A stretch of 64,000 nucleotides of DNA from assembly GCA_029204225.1 (NCBI GenBank), contig CM055106.1, positions 33,452,361 to 33,516,360 of the forward strand, given 5' to 3'. The translations under genes were made by a program, and so were the position numbers. Origin of the DNA: Diphasiastrum complanatum. Lineage: Eukaryota > Streptophyta > Lycopodiopsida > Lycopodiales > Lycopodiaceae. Positions 11,506 to 23,169 of the stretch are shown here, piece after piece; position 1 is the first letter of the stretch, and the number at the start of each line of letters is the position of its first letter. Under the pieces are notes generated by a model, which saw only the letters and a list, made by a program, of their open reading frames with translations, made no database searches and had not been told where the DNA came from.

Positions 11506-12322
11506 TGTAGGGTCGAAGATCTCGCATAGTAGTAGCCCTTCCACCAGTCAACAAGGGTTAGAATATTGGATAGGTGCCTAACTATGAATAGATGCTACTT
11601 TTAAATAGTTCTCTACTTTTTCTCTAACTCTACCACCACTAACACTACACACCCCTAACTCTACTCCACTAAACTAACCTTCATCATGATTTTTGGTGAA
11701 AGAGAAGAGAAGAATAGAAGAGATAGGGAGGAGAAGAGAGAAAGAGAGAGATAGAGTAGAGAGGGAGGTTAGCTCAAAAGCTCAAGATGCATGCTAATGG
11801 AGAAACCATAACTATTAAAACGACAACATAGAAATGGAAACAAATAGAAACACACAACAAAAGCATTAGCATGAGTGCTTAGCAAATGAGGATGCTTGGC
11901 TCTCCAATTTGGTAGATTTTACTCCTCATTAAGCATCCAAAATAGAGTACATGAGGTGCCTTTTTATAAATGGGGAAGGCCCTTGCCCCAAAATACTATT
12001 GGCTAATATGTACACTAATCCTATCCATTCATCTTGGACCCAACTTGATCCAAAGGTCTTAAAAAAGTACATTGGATTTCACATGATTCATGTGAGTCTC
12101 CATTTGGACCCACGTCTAAAATAATAGACTTCTAAGTTTAAAATGACTTTGGGCCTCAAGTTTTATTTTAATTACAAAGGGGCCCAAGTCGATTATTCTA
12201 TTTACAACTCAACTTGCGTGCTCATTGGGCCATGGGCTTATATGCGCAGGATGCCATGCCCTCGCAACATTTTTTATTAGCCAATATTATTTATCTACAA
12301 TATGTTGGGAATACCCCCAACA
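11506..12322 (-). repeat. Element C left LTR (3' LTR)
   Basis: Partner of 18107-18924. It contains a 70-bp purine-rich block (about 11698-11768) and a minus-strand TATA-like TTTATAAAAAG near 11965. It ends in an inverted repeat, TGTTGGG...CCCAACA. Confidence 0.9.
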
Positions 12323-13020
12323 GGACCCACGACCTGAAGTAGTGTCGGCCCCTCGGCACTCTGCCGGTTTAGTACAAAGTCTTCTTGGCCCGCCTCTGGT
12401 GGATCAGGTAGCCAGTGACATCTTCCATAAAGTTTATTTGGTCTAGTTTCTTCAAGTCCTTGGGCGTGTGAAGTGACTTGTGGACTCCTGTTAGCCAGCT
12501 TTGGTCGACCCACGCTTGAAATCTGTGCGTCCAAGGATCGCCAAGGAATGCGGCTTAGTAGTAAACTCGAGCTACTAGAAGCTGATCTTCCACTTTCTCT
12601 GAGGCTAACGCCTTATTTGGATCAAAGAATATTGGGGGGAGAAAAGTGTCCCACTTCGTTTCGATTCCCATTAGATGTTCTAAGTCTCGAGCGTAAGTGA
12701 CTGCCCTGTGGACTGTTGGGTCAAGGCAGTTGAAATACTTATTAGAGAATTGAGTGAGAGCCCTTCGGGCGTCTACATTCGTATCCCAACCGTGCTCTGA
12801 AGGAATTCTCGGCCAATTATAGTTCTAGATGGTGATCTTGTCTAGAGGAGTGCCGCATTTTGCCCATTTGATCGTCGTGTGCATGGCAGAAAATGCGCGT
12901 TCACCCTTAGCTGTTGTGGACTGGTCATATAGGCCCTGATGGCCGTAGGGTCCCGTTATAATAGTTGCTGGCGCCACTCATGTTGTGGTTGGAGGGCGGG
13001 TAGTGCTTGCAGCTCGTTGT
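12323..13020 (-). pseudogene. Element C: unidentified protein, C-terminal segment
   Basis: One minus-strand frame from about 13000 to 12560 reads continuously except for two stops. It includes KGERAFSAMHTTIKWAKCG, NYNWPRIPSEHGWDTN and YARDLEHLMGIETKWDTF. A shifted frame then covers 12534-12323 and runs into the LTR. The conserved tryptophans and ordinary amino-acid composition argue for a real former protein. I recognise no capsid, protease or polymerase motif. Confidence 0.5.
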
Positions 13021-13761
13021 CTTTTATGGTTTGTGCCGAAAAAGATATTTGTCAGCCACCTCTTGAGGACTCGTGGGGATATTTGGATAGGAATTCATTG
13101 ATTTTCTCCTCCACGGACTTGGGGCGTCGGAAAGTCCAATTGGCAGATATGGTGCACGAGCCTCTTGATGAGGAGGCTTGTCCTTCCATTTGGCTATGGT
13201 TGTGACCTGTGTCTTGGCCTTAGTCCCGCGTCTTAGCTCCGTCCTTGGTCTTGTTCGCCTGACCCCTGATCCTGACTTATTGCCCCTGTTGCCTACTAGC
13301 CTTGGTCTTGTTGACAAGCCTTGAGGGCTTGTTTGGCACGGGCGAGCTCTTGAGTTGCGTTGGCTCGGTATTTGTCAAACTCTGCTTGGTAGTTTTCAGG
13401 GTTTGGCTATAGACCTACACCTGATGCCTGAAAAGATTCATCTTTGCTTAAGAGAGTGGCCTTGAGTCAGGTGCGGATTGAGCTAACCAGACGAGTTTTT
13501 CGCTTTGCAGGGCTTGTACCTCCGCCCCCAGGCGCGTATTTTCTACTTCATAGATCTGGAGTTGCGCCAGTCATTGGGACGCTTCAAACTGAAGCTCCCG
13601 CGCCTTAGTGGAGGCATTGTCAACGCTTTGGAGAGGCTCTAAATACATTCGTTGAGGCCATCCTCCTTCTGTTGCAGCTTGGTGATCTCCCGGTGCCCGT
13701 CTTGTTCGTGTTGTTGAGCAATTATGAGCTCTTGCTGCAGCTTCGTAATTTCTGCTCGCAA
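13021..13761 (-). pseudogene. Element C: coiled-coil and basic linker segment
   Basis: Downstream of the 13762-14745 frame the minus strand keeps coding character with stops and shifts. A heptad-like stretch (QLRAEITKLQQELIIAQQ, then EITKLQQKEDGL) suggests a coiled coil. A Lys/Arg/Gln-rich stretch follows, and the ORF 13317-13024 contains KPPHQEARAPYLP. This would link the proline/serine-rich part to the C-terminal segment. Confidence 0.4.
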
Positions 13762-14745
13762 CTACTTGTTGTTCATTGCCAAATGGAGTACCTGGCTATC
13801 CAATGATGCTCTGGCTGCTACTGCATCTTGGATGAATGTTCCCAAGGCTTGGTAGGCCGTCGTTAAGTCCGTTGGAACAGCCAGTACATTGGCACTTGCA
13901 GGGGCTTGTGTGGCAGTAGCCCCAATGACCTGTACAGAGCCATCGTCGTTGTCTTTAATGAGTTTCTCCGGTGACCTTTTGTCATTTGGGGTGGTGGGAT
14001 CTACTCGATCCGGTAATGGAATAGAAATTGTTTGTACAATTGCGTCATCAGGCAACGGTTGGTCACCCTCGACAGCCTTTGATGGAGAAATGGATGGTGT
14101 GGGAGGAACATAAGTGAAAACCAGGGTGGGGACAGTTTGTCCAAACGAGATAATGGGTGGAACAGAGGGGAACTGGAGGGTGGTGTGGAGTACGGAAAGC
14201 GAAGATGGGTCGGAAGTGTTCTGGCGTGGTGGTGAAAAGTTGATGACCTTCATCCATGCCAGAGTGTTCAGAGACAACTGGGAATCAGCAGGATTGAACT
14301 GGAGAGGGACAGCGGTGGGAACTGGAGTAATGGAGGATGTGATAGTGATGGATGGGGTGGTAGAAAATGGAACAGAGGGAGAAGTAGTATCTACAGAGGA
14401 GATGGGCGTAGAAACAAAAGTAACAATTGTGGGTTGAATAGAAGAAACAAGAACAGAAGCAAAAACAGTGATAGATGGTTGTACAGAAGAGGAAGTGGCA
14501 ATAGTAGAAGCAGGAACTGTTAGCGGTGCAATGGTGCGGCATCTGGTAGCAGGTGGGGATGAGGAGGAAGGGGCAGCGCCACGTATTCTTTTGTTGGTCG
14601 TCATGTCAATAACTGTAGGTTGGGCAGAAGTGGATGCGATAGATGGAGGATAGAGATTAGTGTGTGGCACTGTGTATGATAGAAGGCTGGAACATCGGAA
14701 GCCGCGCACTTTTGCCTCGAGAAGTGCACATGCAAAGTTATACAA
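13762..14745 (-). CDS. Element C: Pro/Ser/Thr-rich frame, 327 aa
   Basis: An uninterrupted 327-residue frame. The first 35 residues (ALLEAKVRGFRCSSLL) look like the end of a globular domain. Residues about 40-290 are very rich in Ser, Thr, Pro and Val, suggesting a disordered linker or extracellular-like stalk. The last 40 (TTAYQALGTFIQDAVAARAS) start a helical region that continues into the coiled coil downstream. The reported ATG is probably internal, since the coding sequence appears to continue from upstream. Function unknown. Confidence 0.5.
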   Translation of the reverse strand: MYNFACALLEAKVRGFRCSSLLSYTVPHTNLYPPSIASTSAQPTVIDMTTNKRIRGAAPSSSSPPATRCRTIAPLTVPASTIATSSSVQPSITVFASVLVSSIQPTIVTFVSTPISSVDTTSPSVPFSTTPSITITSSITPVPTAVPLQFNPADSQLSLNTLAWMKVINFSPPRQNTSDPSSLSVLHTTLQFPSVPPIISFGQTVPTLVFTYVPPTPSISPSKAVEGDQPLPDDAIVQTISIPLPDRVDPTTPNDKRSPEKLIKDNDDGSVQVIGATATQAPASANVLAVPTDLTTAYQALGTFIQDAVAARASLDSQVLHLAMNNK

Positions 14746-14769
14746 TAGGGGGCCTGCTGTGATACGTTC

Positions 14770-15401
14770 TCAATAATTTGACTTTATTGAGTTTGTTAGT
14801 TCGCAGATGAGGAAGGCATGCCAGTCGTATGGCACAACCGTGGGGCCAGGGAATTCCAGAAAGGACTCCACAATCTGACTCAGTAGTGTGGACTGGATTC
14901 TGTCCTTGCAAAATGTTAAAATAACCAAAAAGTTGTTCAACAGATGTGCAGCTGCTTGAATGATTGGTTCTGTGATAGCCTCTATCAAGTACTCGTTGTT
15001 AGTTTGGATCAGAATTTTTGGTGCAGTCTGAGTGATGAAAGGTTTTATCAGGGCTCTTGCCTAACGATGAGAGATGGACTGACAATCACCGGACATAATG
15101 CCGACAGTGACCATCGAGTCCACATTAATTTGTACCTTGTACGTGTGGTACCCTGGTATAGAAAGTGGAAACGCGACTTCGGCGTGTCCCAGGTGGCATA
15201 AGCGTGCAGGGCGAGGCCCATGTTAATGTCAAAGTTGAAAAGCGTCGGGTAAAAACTCATTGCTTCAAGAAGTGGGCCAACAATCTGAAGCCATGGTTTA
15301 ATCAGGGCATTAGAAGACAAGGGCCAAATATGGGTGGCTGAGGGTATCTCGCGCTGGATCACCAGCTTGGTGCCAGAGTCGTCAGAAGATGAGGAGGCCA
15401 T
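14770..15401 (-). pseudogene. Element C: unidentified protein, N-terminal domain
   Basis: The ATG at 15401-15399 begins MASSSSDDSG and opens about 118 codons (WPLSSNALIKPWLQ, then FDINMGLALHAYATWD). A single shift near 15050 leads into a second open stretch to 14770 (AAAHLLNNFLVILTFCKDR, then EFPGPTVVPYDWHAFL). Helix-rich, about 205 residues in total, with no motif I can name. A minus-strand TATA box lies 250 bp upstream of the ATG. Gag-like capsid is possible by position (first gene after the leader), but this is inference. Confidence 0.5.
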
Positions 15402-15650
15402 ATTAGTAGTGATAGTTAAAGTGCGAAAAAGTAGAAAAAACGGTTGAAAAGATAAAAAGTAATGGAAACGAGAAAAACAGTGGATAACAAGAATTGGATG
15501 GTAGTAACAGCAGTTCAGAGTGTAGATCTGCATTCAAAGTATGCAGATGATGTCTTGTATGAATTTTGGTCGCATAAGGAGAACTTGGAAAATTCGGTCG
15601 AAATTTGAGCAGAGCTTCACTAGGAAAGGTGACAAATGACTCAAATTCAA

Positions 15651-15661
15651 CCCTTATATAG
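15651..15661 (-). promoter_or_regulatory. TATA box upstream of the element C coding region
   Basis: CTATATAAGGG on the minus strand lies about 250 bp before the MASSSS ATG, with a pyrimidine-rich leader in between. It could be an internal promoter, independent of the LTR. Confidence 0.45.
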
Positions 15662-16383
15662 CGGAATTTAGAGTGCGTATTAGGTGAAATCCACTTTCAC
15701 ATGCTTAGTTCCATCCAAATTTTGGCAGGGACCTTCTTCACGATATTCTAAGACCTCAAAGAAGTCTGCAAGAGTTTAGAAGGTGATTTGATTGTCTTGC
15801 GAAGGTTATGCGAGGGTTCAGACAGTTTGCGAGGGTTCAATCCTCGCAGGGAGTGAATGCTCACACAACTTGCTCCTGTGGTTGGATTTTCAAGATCAAA
15901 CTATGTAGACAGGCTAATTTCATTGCTCTGATTCCATTTATGTCCCTCGCAAAGGTTCTGAATATTTTGTTTCTTGGAACCCTCGCATACACTAAAAAAT
16001 GATGTTTTCTCCATCAGTAACTCTTGTAGAGATTTTCATGGATGCATCTGGGTCAGATCTAGTGACTGTCCAAGTTTCAAGAGTTATCTCCCAGGGGATC
16101 TCCAAAAATCATGAAAAAAAGGTTTTTTTAGAGTGTTTTTTGACGAGATTTTGAGATTCTCTGATTTTTAACTGTTGCAAACTGGTAATCTGCTACATCC
16201 ATGTTAGATCTGACTGTTAGTAGCTCTCTGGAAGTTCTAATAGATAATTGGTAGCAGATCCATCAGTTTTGGTGAATTTTGTCCTTATTTTGCCATGGGT
16301 TTTGAGATCGAGGTCTTTGATTTGCAATTTGAGGGCCTTATTGGTGTAATTTGATGATATGCTTCTCTCTTGATCCTATCCAA
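15662..16383. other. Element C internal non-coding region
   Basis: No gene seen. The word GCGAGGGTT and its complement recur (about 15800-15990, at least five times in the forms GCGAAGGTT, GCGAGGGTTC and CCCTCGCA). The remainder is featureless up to the gypsy fragment. Confidence 0.5.
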
Positions 16384-17890
16384 TTTACAAGCTCACAACG
16401 GACCCACATTGGAACGAGGAAGCCCTAAAGGCTTTCCAAAAGCTTAAGGATGCATTGCTCTCAGTGCCAATCTTACGGCCACCCAATTGGTCCATTGAGT
16501 TTTGTGTGCATACAAACGCATTGAAGTATGCAGTTGGAGCAGTCTTAACCCAACCAGGGAAAAACAAAAAGGATTTTGCGATCCGATTTGCAAGCTGATA
16601 GCTCAGTGATATAGAAATGAATTACTCAACCACAGAGCGAGAAGCACTGACAATGATTTATGCGGTTGAGAAGTTTCGGCATTACCTGATGGCCACTCAT
16701 TTTGTCTTTTATACGGACCATCAACCCTTGCTCTATCTCGTTAACAAAACTTGCAACACGAGGAGAATCACTCAATGGCTACTTGTGTTGTTAGAGTTTG
16801 ATTTTCGAATAGTAGTTCTCAAGGAAAAACAATACTACATGGCAGATCATGTATCACGTATCAAGGGAAAGGAGGTTGCAACCCACCCCGACGATGAGCT
16901 GCCTGATGCTGCCTTATTTTACGTAGACACATTACCAAAATGGGCTGCCGACATAGTTGAATATCTAATGACGAGCCCACCAGACAAATCACTACCAAAT
17001 GCGGATCAGCGAAAATTGATCTTGAAAGCTAGACCTTATCAATTGATTGTCGGCCAATTGTACCAAAGAGGACCAGATGGGATTCTTCGACGGTGTATTC
17101 TTCCTCATGAGGCCACCCAGATCATTTCGCTTTCACATGAAGGCATGGGTGGAGGCCATTTTGCATCCGACATTATAGTTCGCAAGATCTTGCAATCAGG
17201 ATGTTGGTGGCCAACGATTCATAAGGATACGGAGAAATACCTGAGAAAATGCGATGTGTGCCAAAGGGCGAGGAGACCAATGAGACTGAATTATGACCTT
17301 CTACACCCGGTCCTAGCCCAAGCATCATTCGAAAAGTGGGGATTGGATTACATTGGTCCAATTCACCCTGCAGCAAGAAGTACCCAGGCTCGATACATAA
17401 TCGTGGCCATCGACTATCTCACCAAGTGGATCAAAGCCAAGGCAGTAAGAGTAGCTAATGCTAGGACCACTGCCAAGTTTCTCTATGAAAATATCATTGT
17501 GCACTTTGGGTGCCCGATGGAGATAGTCAGCAATCGTGGGAGTCATTTCATCAATGAGACCATCAAGGTCTTATTGGTGATCCGTAGAACTAGTACGCCT
17601 TATTATCCTTGCGGTATTGGGCAAGCAGAGTCATCCAATAAGATCATGTGTAGCATTCTCACGAAAATAGTTGAAGCTAGCAGATCGAATTGGAAACACA
17701 AGTTACATGCTGCTCTGTGGGCATTCCGGACAACATATAATGGAAGCACTAAACAAACGCCATTCCAATTGGTTTATGGTCAAGATGCTGTAATGCCAAT
17801 GGAATTTTTGGTACCCTCGTTAAGGATTGCCACAACGCAACGCCTTGATGAATCCAAATCTCTACAATTATGCCACAAAGCTCCGTATAA
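16384..17890 (+). pseudogene. Ty3/gypsy pol fragment: RT tail, RNase H, integrase
   Basis: The plus-strand frame begins near 16390 in the RT thumb region (DPHWNEEALKAFQKLKDALL) and passes two adjacent stops near 16597. From 16617 it is open for 461 codons. RNase H has YSTTEREAL and the closing ADHVSR (D77). Integrase has the zinc ligands H174, H181, C212 and C215, catalytic D244 (GLDYIGPI), then N306 where the second catalytic aspartate belongs (SNRGSHF), and E338 (GQAESSNK). Enzymatic activity is therefore unlikely. It lies opposite to element C and both ends are broken, so it is a captured or nested piece. Confidence 0.9.
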
Positions 17891-18087
17891 TCTCTGTGAA
17901 ACATGCTTACTAGTTGTGCATGCACTGGCAGATGAAAAGAAAGACGCAAAGCATGGCACAATCGCAGGTTACAAAAGAAGGAACTTTGTTATTGAAAACT
18001 AACTCTAAACACCCAAAAATCTACCTAAAACTACTCCAAAAAGCAAGAAATAGCTAAAATGCAACTATACTAGTTAGTGGAAACCTA
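17891..18087. other. Element C leader next to primer site
   Basis: Short non-coding stretch between the gypsy fragment and the primer site. Confidence 0.5.
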
Positions 18088-18105
18088 TCCCCGACAACGG
18101 CGCCA
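18088..18105 (-). other. Element C primer-binding site
   Basis: The minus strand reads TGGCGCCGTTGTCGGGGA, one base away from the right LTR. It is the form known from Athila/Tat-like gypsy elements (usually assigned to tRNA-Asp). It sets the element orientation as minus. Confidence 0.88.
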
Positions 18106-18106
18106 C

Positions 18107-18924
18107 TGTAGGATTGAAGATCTCGAGTAGTAGTAGCCCTTCCGCCTGTCAACGAGGGTTAGAACACTGGATATGTGCCTAACTATGAATAGATGCTACT
18201 TTTAGATAGTTCTCTACTTTTTCTCTAACTCTACCACCACTAACACTACACACCCCTAGCTCTACTCCACTAAACTAACCTTCATCATGATTTTTGGTGA
18301 AGAGAAGAGAAGAATAGAAGAGATAGGGAGGAGGAGAGAGAAAGAGAGAGATAGAGTAGAGAGGGAGGTTAGCTCAAAAGCTCAAGATGCATGCTAATGG
18401 AAAACCATAACTATTAAAACAACAACATAGAAATGGAAACAAATAGAAACACACAACAAAAGCATTAGCATGAGTGCTTAGCAAATGAGGATGCTTGGCT
18501 CTCCAATTTGGTAGAGTTTCCTCCTTCTCATTAAGCATCCAAAATAGAGTACATGAGATGTCTTTTTATAAATGGGGAAGGCCCTTGCCCCAAAATACTA
18601 TTGGCTAATATGTACACTAATCCTATCCATTCATCTTGGACCCAACTTGATCCAAAGGTCTTAAAAAAGTACATTGGATTTCACATGATTCATGTGAGTC
18701 TCCATTTGGACCCACGTCTAAAATAATAGACTTCTAAGTTTAAAATGACTTTGGACCTCAAGTTTTATTTTAATTACAAAGGGGCCCAAGTCTATTATTC
18801 TATTTACAACTCAACTTGCGTGTTCATTGGGCCATGGGCTTATACACGTAGGATGCCATGCCCTTGCAACATTTTTTATTAGCTGATATTATTTATTTAC
18901 AATATGTTGGGAATACCCCCAACA
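18107..18924 (-). repeat. Element C right LTR (5' LTR)
   Basis: Partner of 11506-12322. It has a minus-strand TATA-like TTTATAAAAAG at 18563-18573 and ends CCCCCAACA before the AAGAT duplication at 18925-18929. Confidence 0.9.
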
Positions 18925-18929
18925 AAGAT

Positions 18930-19246
18930 TGATCATAAGATGTTGAAATATGAATAGCTATTTATACTAAGCAATTAGGTCGTCAAAAGCGTCATCCAGT
19001 TGGCTGTGATGTGTTGGCATCCATCCAGTTAGGACTTCTCAGAAACTACTTGCTGATGGATCAATGCAAGTCGGTGGCTTTGGTCGTAAACAGTCTGTCT
19101 GCAGAGATGAACGTAAACTGTCACTGTGAGCCGTTTCGAGTAGTTATGCAGACTGTGTAAAAACACGAAGAAAATTGTAGGTTTGGATAAAAGTTGGACA
19201 AAGATTAAAATGTCGATTAGTCGATTAGTGAGAGAATAATCCAACA
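18930..19246 (-). repeat. Element D1 5' LTR, part 2
   Basis: This continues the LTR broken at 11505. On the minus strand it carries a TATA box (AGTATAAATAGC near 18965). It ends AATCCAACA at 19246, like D2 at 30728. The words ATGCAGACTGTG and GATTAAAAT are shared with 30640-30700. Confidence 0.75.
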
Positions 19247-19680
19247 TGGGCCCCATATGGAACAAAAGTCATGAAGGCAATCAGTTGCATTTGTAAGCCC
19301 TCTATAATGGGTGAAACTAGAACCACATCATGTGCATAAAGAATAATTGCAATTGGTGCATTCGGACACATGAATCGAATCATTGTGTCGAAGGCGTGGT
19401 AGACGGTAGTTCGCTTGGAACTTTTCCCTTGCTCTTCAGGTCAATAAACTCATCCTCGATAAAGATGACATATTTGCTGAAGAATACATTTGAAGTACGA
19501 GATCATATAACTTATAAGCTTTGTCGGAAGAAGCATAACCAATAAAGACGAATTTGATGTTGTTGGAGTCCAGCTTCTTTTGGGTATCTTTGCCTTCAAC
19601 GTTTACCATATCATACATGATTGGGCAAAAGAGATCACATTTGGATATCTCCATTAATATGCATCAAAGATGTTTCTTGA
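19247..19680 (-). pseudogene. Copia integrase C-terminal remnant
   Basis: Minus-strand frame 19654-19436 includes NIKFVFIGYASSDKAYKLYD, the conserved segment after the copia integrase core (normally KCxFxGYSxxxKGYRxYD). The flanking frame to 19250 is broken. It belongs to a different copia copy into which D1 may have inserted. Confidence 0.7.
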
Positions 19681-20329
19681 CAATGTCATTGTCACAATTT
19701 TGATTTGATTAAAACTAATTCGGCCAATCTATGTTAACATTGTTTCCTCTATTATTGGGACACTCTTTTTCCAAAAAGATTGTTCATATGTGTGATGGGC
19801 ACAAACTAATCCACATTCCATCTCATTTGCAGAAAAATTGTGGTTTTCAAGATCTTAATCACGCACAATTACAATGCCAAATAACTATAATATAGATAAA
19901 CTTTACAAACCAAAAAGATTGGAGAACATACAAAACAAGATTACAAACAACTATAGAGAACATACATTGATTCTAAATGGACACCATTAATCCACCAAAT
20001 TGCAAAAGAAATCCAAGTTAGAATTAACCAAAACAACACTTTTACAAAAATTGATTTCCAACACAATTTATAGCTACACAATAATATGCATAGATCACAA
20101 TGCTTGACCCTCAACATAAAAATTTGACTCAACATGAATAAAACAACATGAACTAAGATACACAACAGTTTTTACAATGAGAAATTGTCTACTAAATTGC
20201 GTGACTATTTTTGGCCAAATGGAGGCCAAACTTGTACATATTGTTCATCCGATTTTTCATATGAATGATTAAAATAGTATTATGTAATATTTTTAGACTT
20301 TTTCCCACACATAGCCTTATTCGATGTAA
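19681..20329. other. No recognisable gene
   Basis: AT-rich with no coding motif. The right part may already be the LTR of element H, whose left edge is not defined. Confidence 0.4.
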
Positions 20330-20893
<564 letters not shown>

Positions 20894-20905
20894 TGGTATC
20901 AGAGT
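20894..20905 (+). other. Element H primer-binding site
   Basis: TGGTATCAGAGT, one mismatch from the initiator Met tRNA site, directly after the LTR end. Confidence 0.85.
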
Positions 20906-21182
20906 TTTAGGGTGGCCAAAAATGTCAAATTTGTATTAGCGATCAAATTTTGTCAACGAGTTGAAGCTAGCATGATTTTTGTGATGTGCTTGATCAATAT
21001 CTCTTCTAACACTTTGACTGTGGTTTGATACCTTGAAATTCAAGTAATTATCTAATCTTTGGAAATTTAGAAGCTCAAGTTAACCCTTACTCTCATTATT
21101 CATCAAAATATGGCCTTCTTTTTTAAAGTGCTTGTGCATATTCAAAACTATTTGTTTTTATTCTAGTTTTTTTGGCAATTTC

Positions 21183-21345
21183 TCTTGTGGATGAGTTAAG
21201 GTCCCCTTGTGGATGAACATTCTCCTTAAGTGGATGAACTACTATATCCTTAAGTGGATGAATAGTCTCCTTGTGGCTGAGCATAGCGCCCCCTGTGGAT
21301 GAACACTCTCCTTTGTGGGTGAAAAAACTCCCCTTTGTGGATGAG
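21183..21345 (+). repeat. Imperfect tandem repeat with GTGGATGA core, about 8 units
   Basis: Units of 18-24 bp, each with GTGGATGA or a one-base variant followed by a CTCC-type tail (TTGTGGATGAACATTCTCC and relatives). The array lies in the leader of element H. Variable unit length in non-multiples of three argues against coding. Confidence 0.8.
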
Positions 21346-21630
21346 CAAGATTGTCAACATTTTGCATGAACTTTTTTGTTGATTCAATAGATCAAATAAA
21401 CTTGTATCTTCAAATGTGATTATTTAAATCTAAGTTTTATTCCATTGAGGGAAGACCGTGTGTTGATCAAGATTCTACAAAACCTAACCTGCTAGTCAAC
21501 TAGTTTCATTGAGAGATTGTATTGGAAAGTTCTTAATTTGTGATTTCATTTTTCTTTCATTTTTTGAGAGTTAAGTGAGTACTAAGTGCATTATAACATA
21601 TCCAAGATCAAAGAGCAATCATATTTCATC

Positions 21631-21705
21631 ATGGCTACTCATGAAGCAATCATGTTGGTAACTTGAGAACAAAGTACATAAGCAAATTATAGCAATAGGC
21701 ACTCA
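21631..21705 (+). pseudogene. Element H: first 25 codons of copia Gag
   Basis: ATG at 21631 gives MATHEAIMLVT, a stop, and later ANYSNR. This aligns with the element B Gag start (MATNGGFMLES, SSNYSNW). Two stops are present and the match ends by about 21705, so element H is truncated here. Confidence 0.6.
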
Positions 21706-23169
21706 AATTTGCAAGCATAAAGAGAGATTACACAAGCTTGATATAAATTACTTTAGAATCGTTCAATAGAGGTTTGGCTCCAAAATGAGCAAGTACATCA
21801 AGATGGATCTCGAGGTTGGCTAAGCAAGTTTGGCAGGGATTTTGGTGCCATGTTAGATGAAAACTGACCTACTCATCATGACTTTACCTAATGTTTAGGT
21901 AGGCCAACCTAGAGTTGGTAAATCGTACTCATTTATAGATAACTCGACAAATGATTTTTACCTAATTTAGATCTAACTAAGTAGGCTAAGCCTACTCTTC
22001 ACACATGGGAATAGGCTCTCATACGGAATCAAACTATGTACAACTTTACGTGATTGATCAAGCTAATGTTTTGCATTTTCACATCTCAAACAATTGAAAC
22101 ATATTTGGTCAAATCGCCATCCACAACTTCAATTCTGAATTTGACAAATAACATTCTAAAATATAACCCAAATTATAAAAGAATTAACACAAACTTCATG
22201 TCACTACTACACTATTTTTAAAATCCATCTAATACACAACACCACTATAATCTTGCCTATGCATGGCCTTTCATGAACTTCTTTGATCAACTTGTTTTTT
22301 CCTACATGGAATAAATTACCATTTGTTTCAAAATTGTGATATATTATAACAACTATTTAGTCTGTAAACTATTTGATATTGAGTGTCAACATCATCTCCC
22401 AAATCTTATCCATGTCATGGACGAGTAAAAAAATCTAGACCAGGCCATTACCAATTATGTATTTACTTTGTTATGATTGAATATGGCATTACATACATAG
22501 CTTGTACTAAAACATTAGGTTCGTACAAAGTTCAAGTATAAATTATGAGTAAGAGTACTTTATGGAGCGAAATTTTGATTTTCCATTTTTTACATGCTTC
22601 ACCATCAACTCTATAAAAAAATAGTGCTTTGAATTTAACTATATTTGATAAATATCTTATAATTAAACATAGCATATATATAACTCTATGCCAAATTATG
22701 TACAAAGTAGGATTTGATTGAATTTTTCCAAGTAGGGATTTTTGTCTAAAGTAGACCAATTTTTATACACCTCAAGCATAGCCAACCTTGTTTATAGCCA
22801 CAACATGGGCAATTGTTTTTCCAAAAAAGCAAATTCATCACTATAAACTCATACATAAAGTCTTGGACCAAGTTAATCAAGTCACGGTATTAACAATACA
22901 TCCGATAGAAGTGTGTACTGCTTTCTTTTCAAATACACGGCAACAACATGAGGCTATACCTACCATAAGTAAACAATCAAACTAGTGAACAAACAATGCA
23001 CAACAATCAGCCAATCAATTAGATTACTCTTCAACCTACTTGAAAAAACAGCCATACCAAATTAGTGCAATGTAATGGAAAAAAAAAACAATTCATACAT
23101 TGATCATGGAGATGCCAATTTTTTTTTAATGGCTATAGTGCTCACATAAGAATAACCATATAGAAGCTA
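21706..23169. other. No recognisable gene
   Basis: About 1.5 kb of AT-rich DNA with no coding motif, LTR end or tandem repeat found by eye. Confidence 0.5.

Larger units (their letters stand above)
11506..18924 (-). mobile_element. Element C: LTR retrotransposon with unidentified coding region
   Basis: Direct repeats 11506-12322 (817 bp) and 18107-18924 (818 bp), TGTAGG to CCCAACA, are flanked by a perfect AAGAT duplication (11501-11505, 18925-18929). About 30 differences by eye (roughly 4 %) separate the LTRs. A primer-binding site just inside the right LTR on the minus strand fixes the orientation as minus. The interior holds a long decayed minus-strand coding region (about 12323-15401) that is not gag-pol of any type I recognise, and a plus-strand gypsy pol fragment (16384-17890). 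The purine tract expected near 12323 is not obvious. Confidence 0.9.

Noticed and set aside
13889..14653. Several plus-strand frames (such as 14114-14437)
   Set aside because: Antisense of the Pro/Ser/Thr-rich minus-strand frame; the long open stretch is due to its composition.
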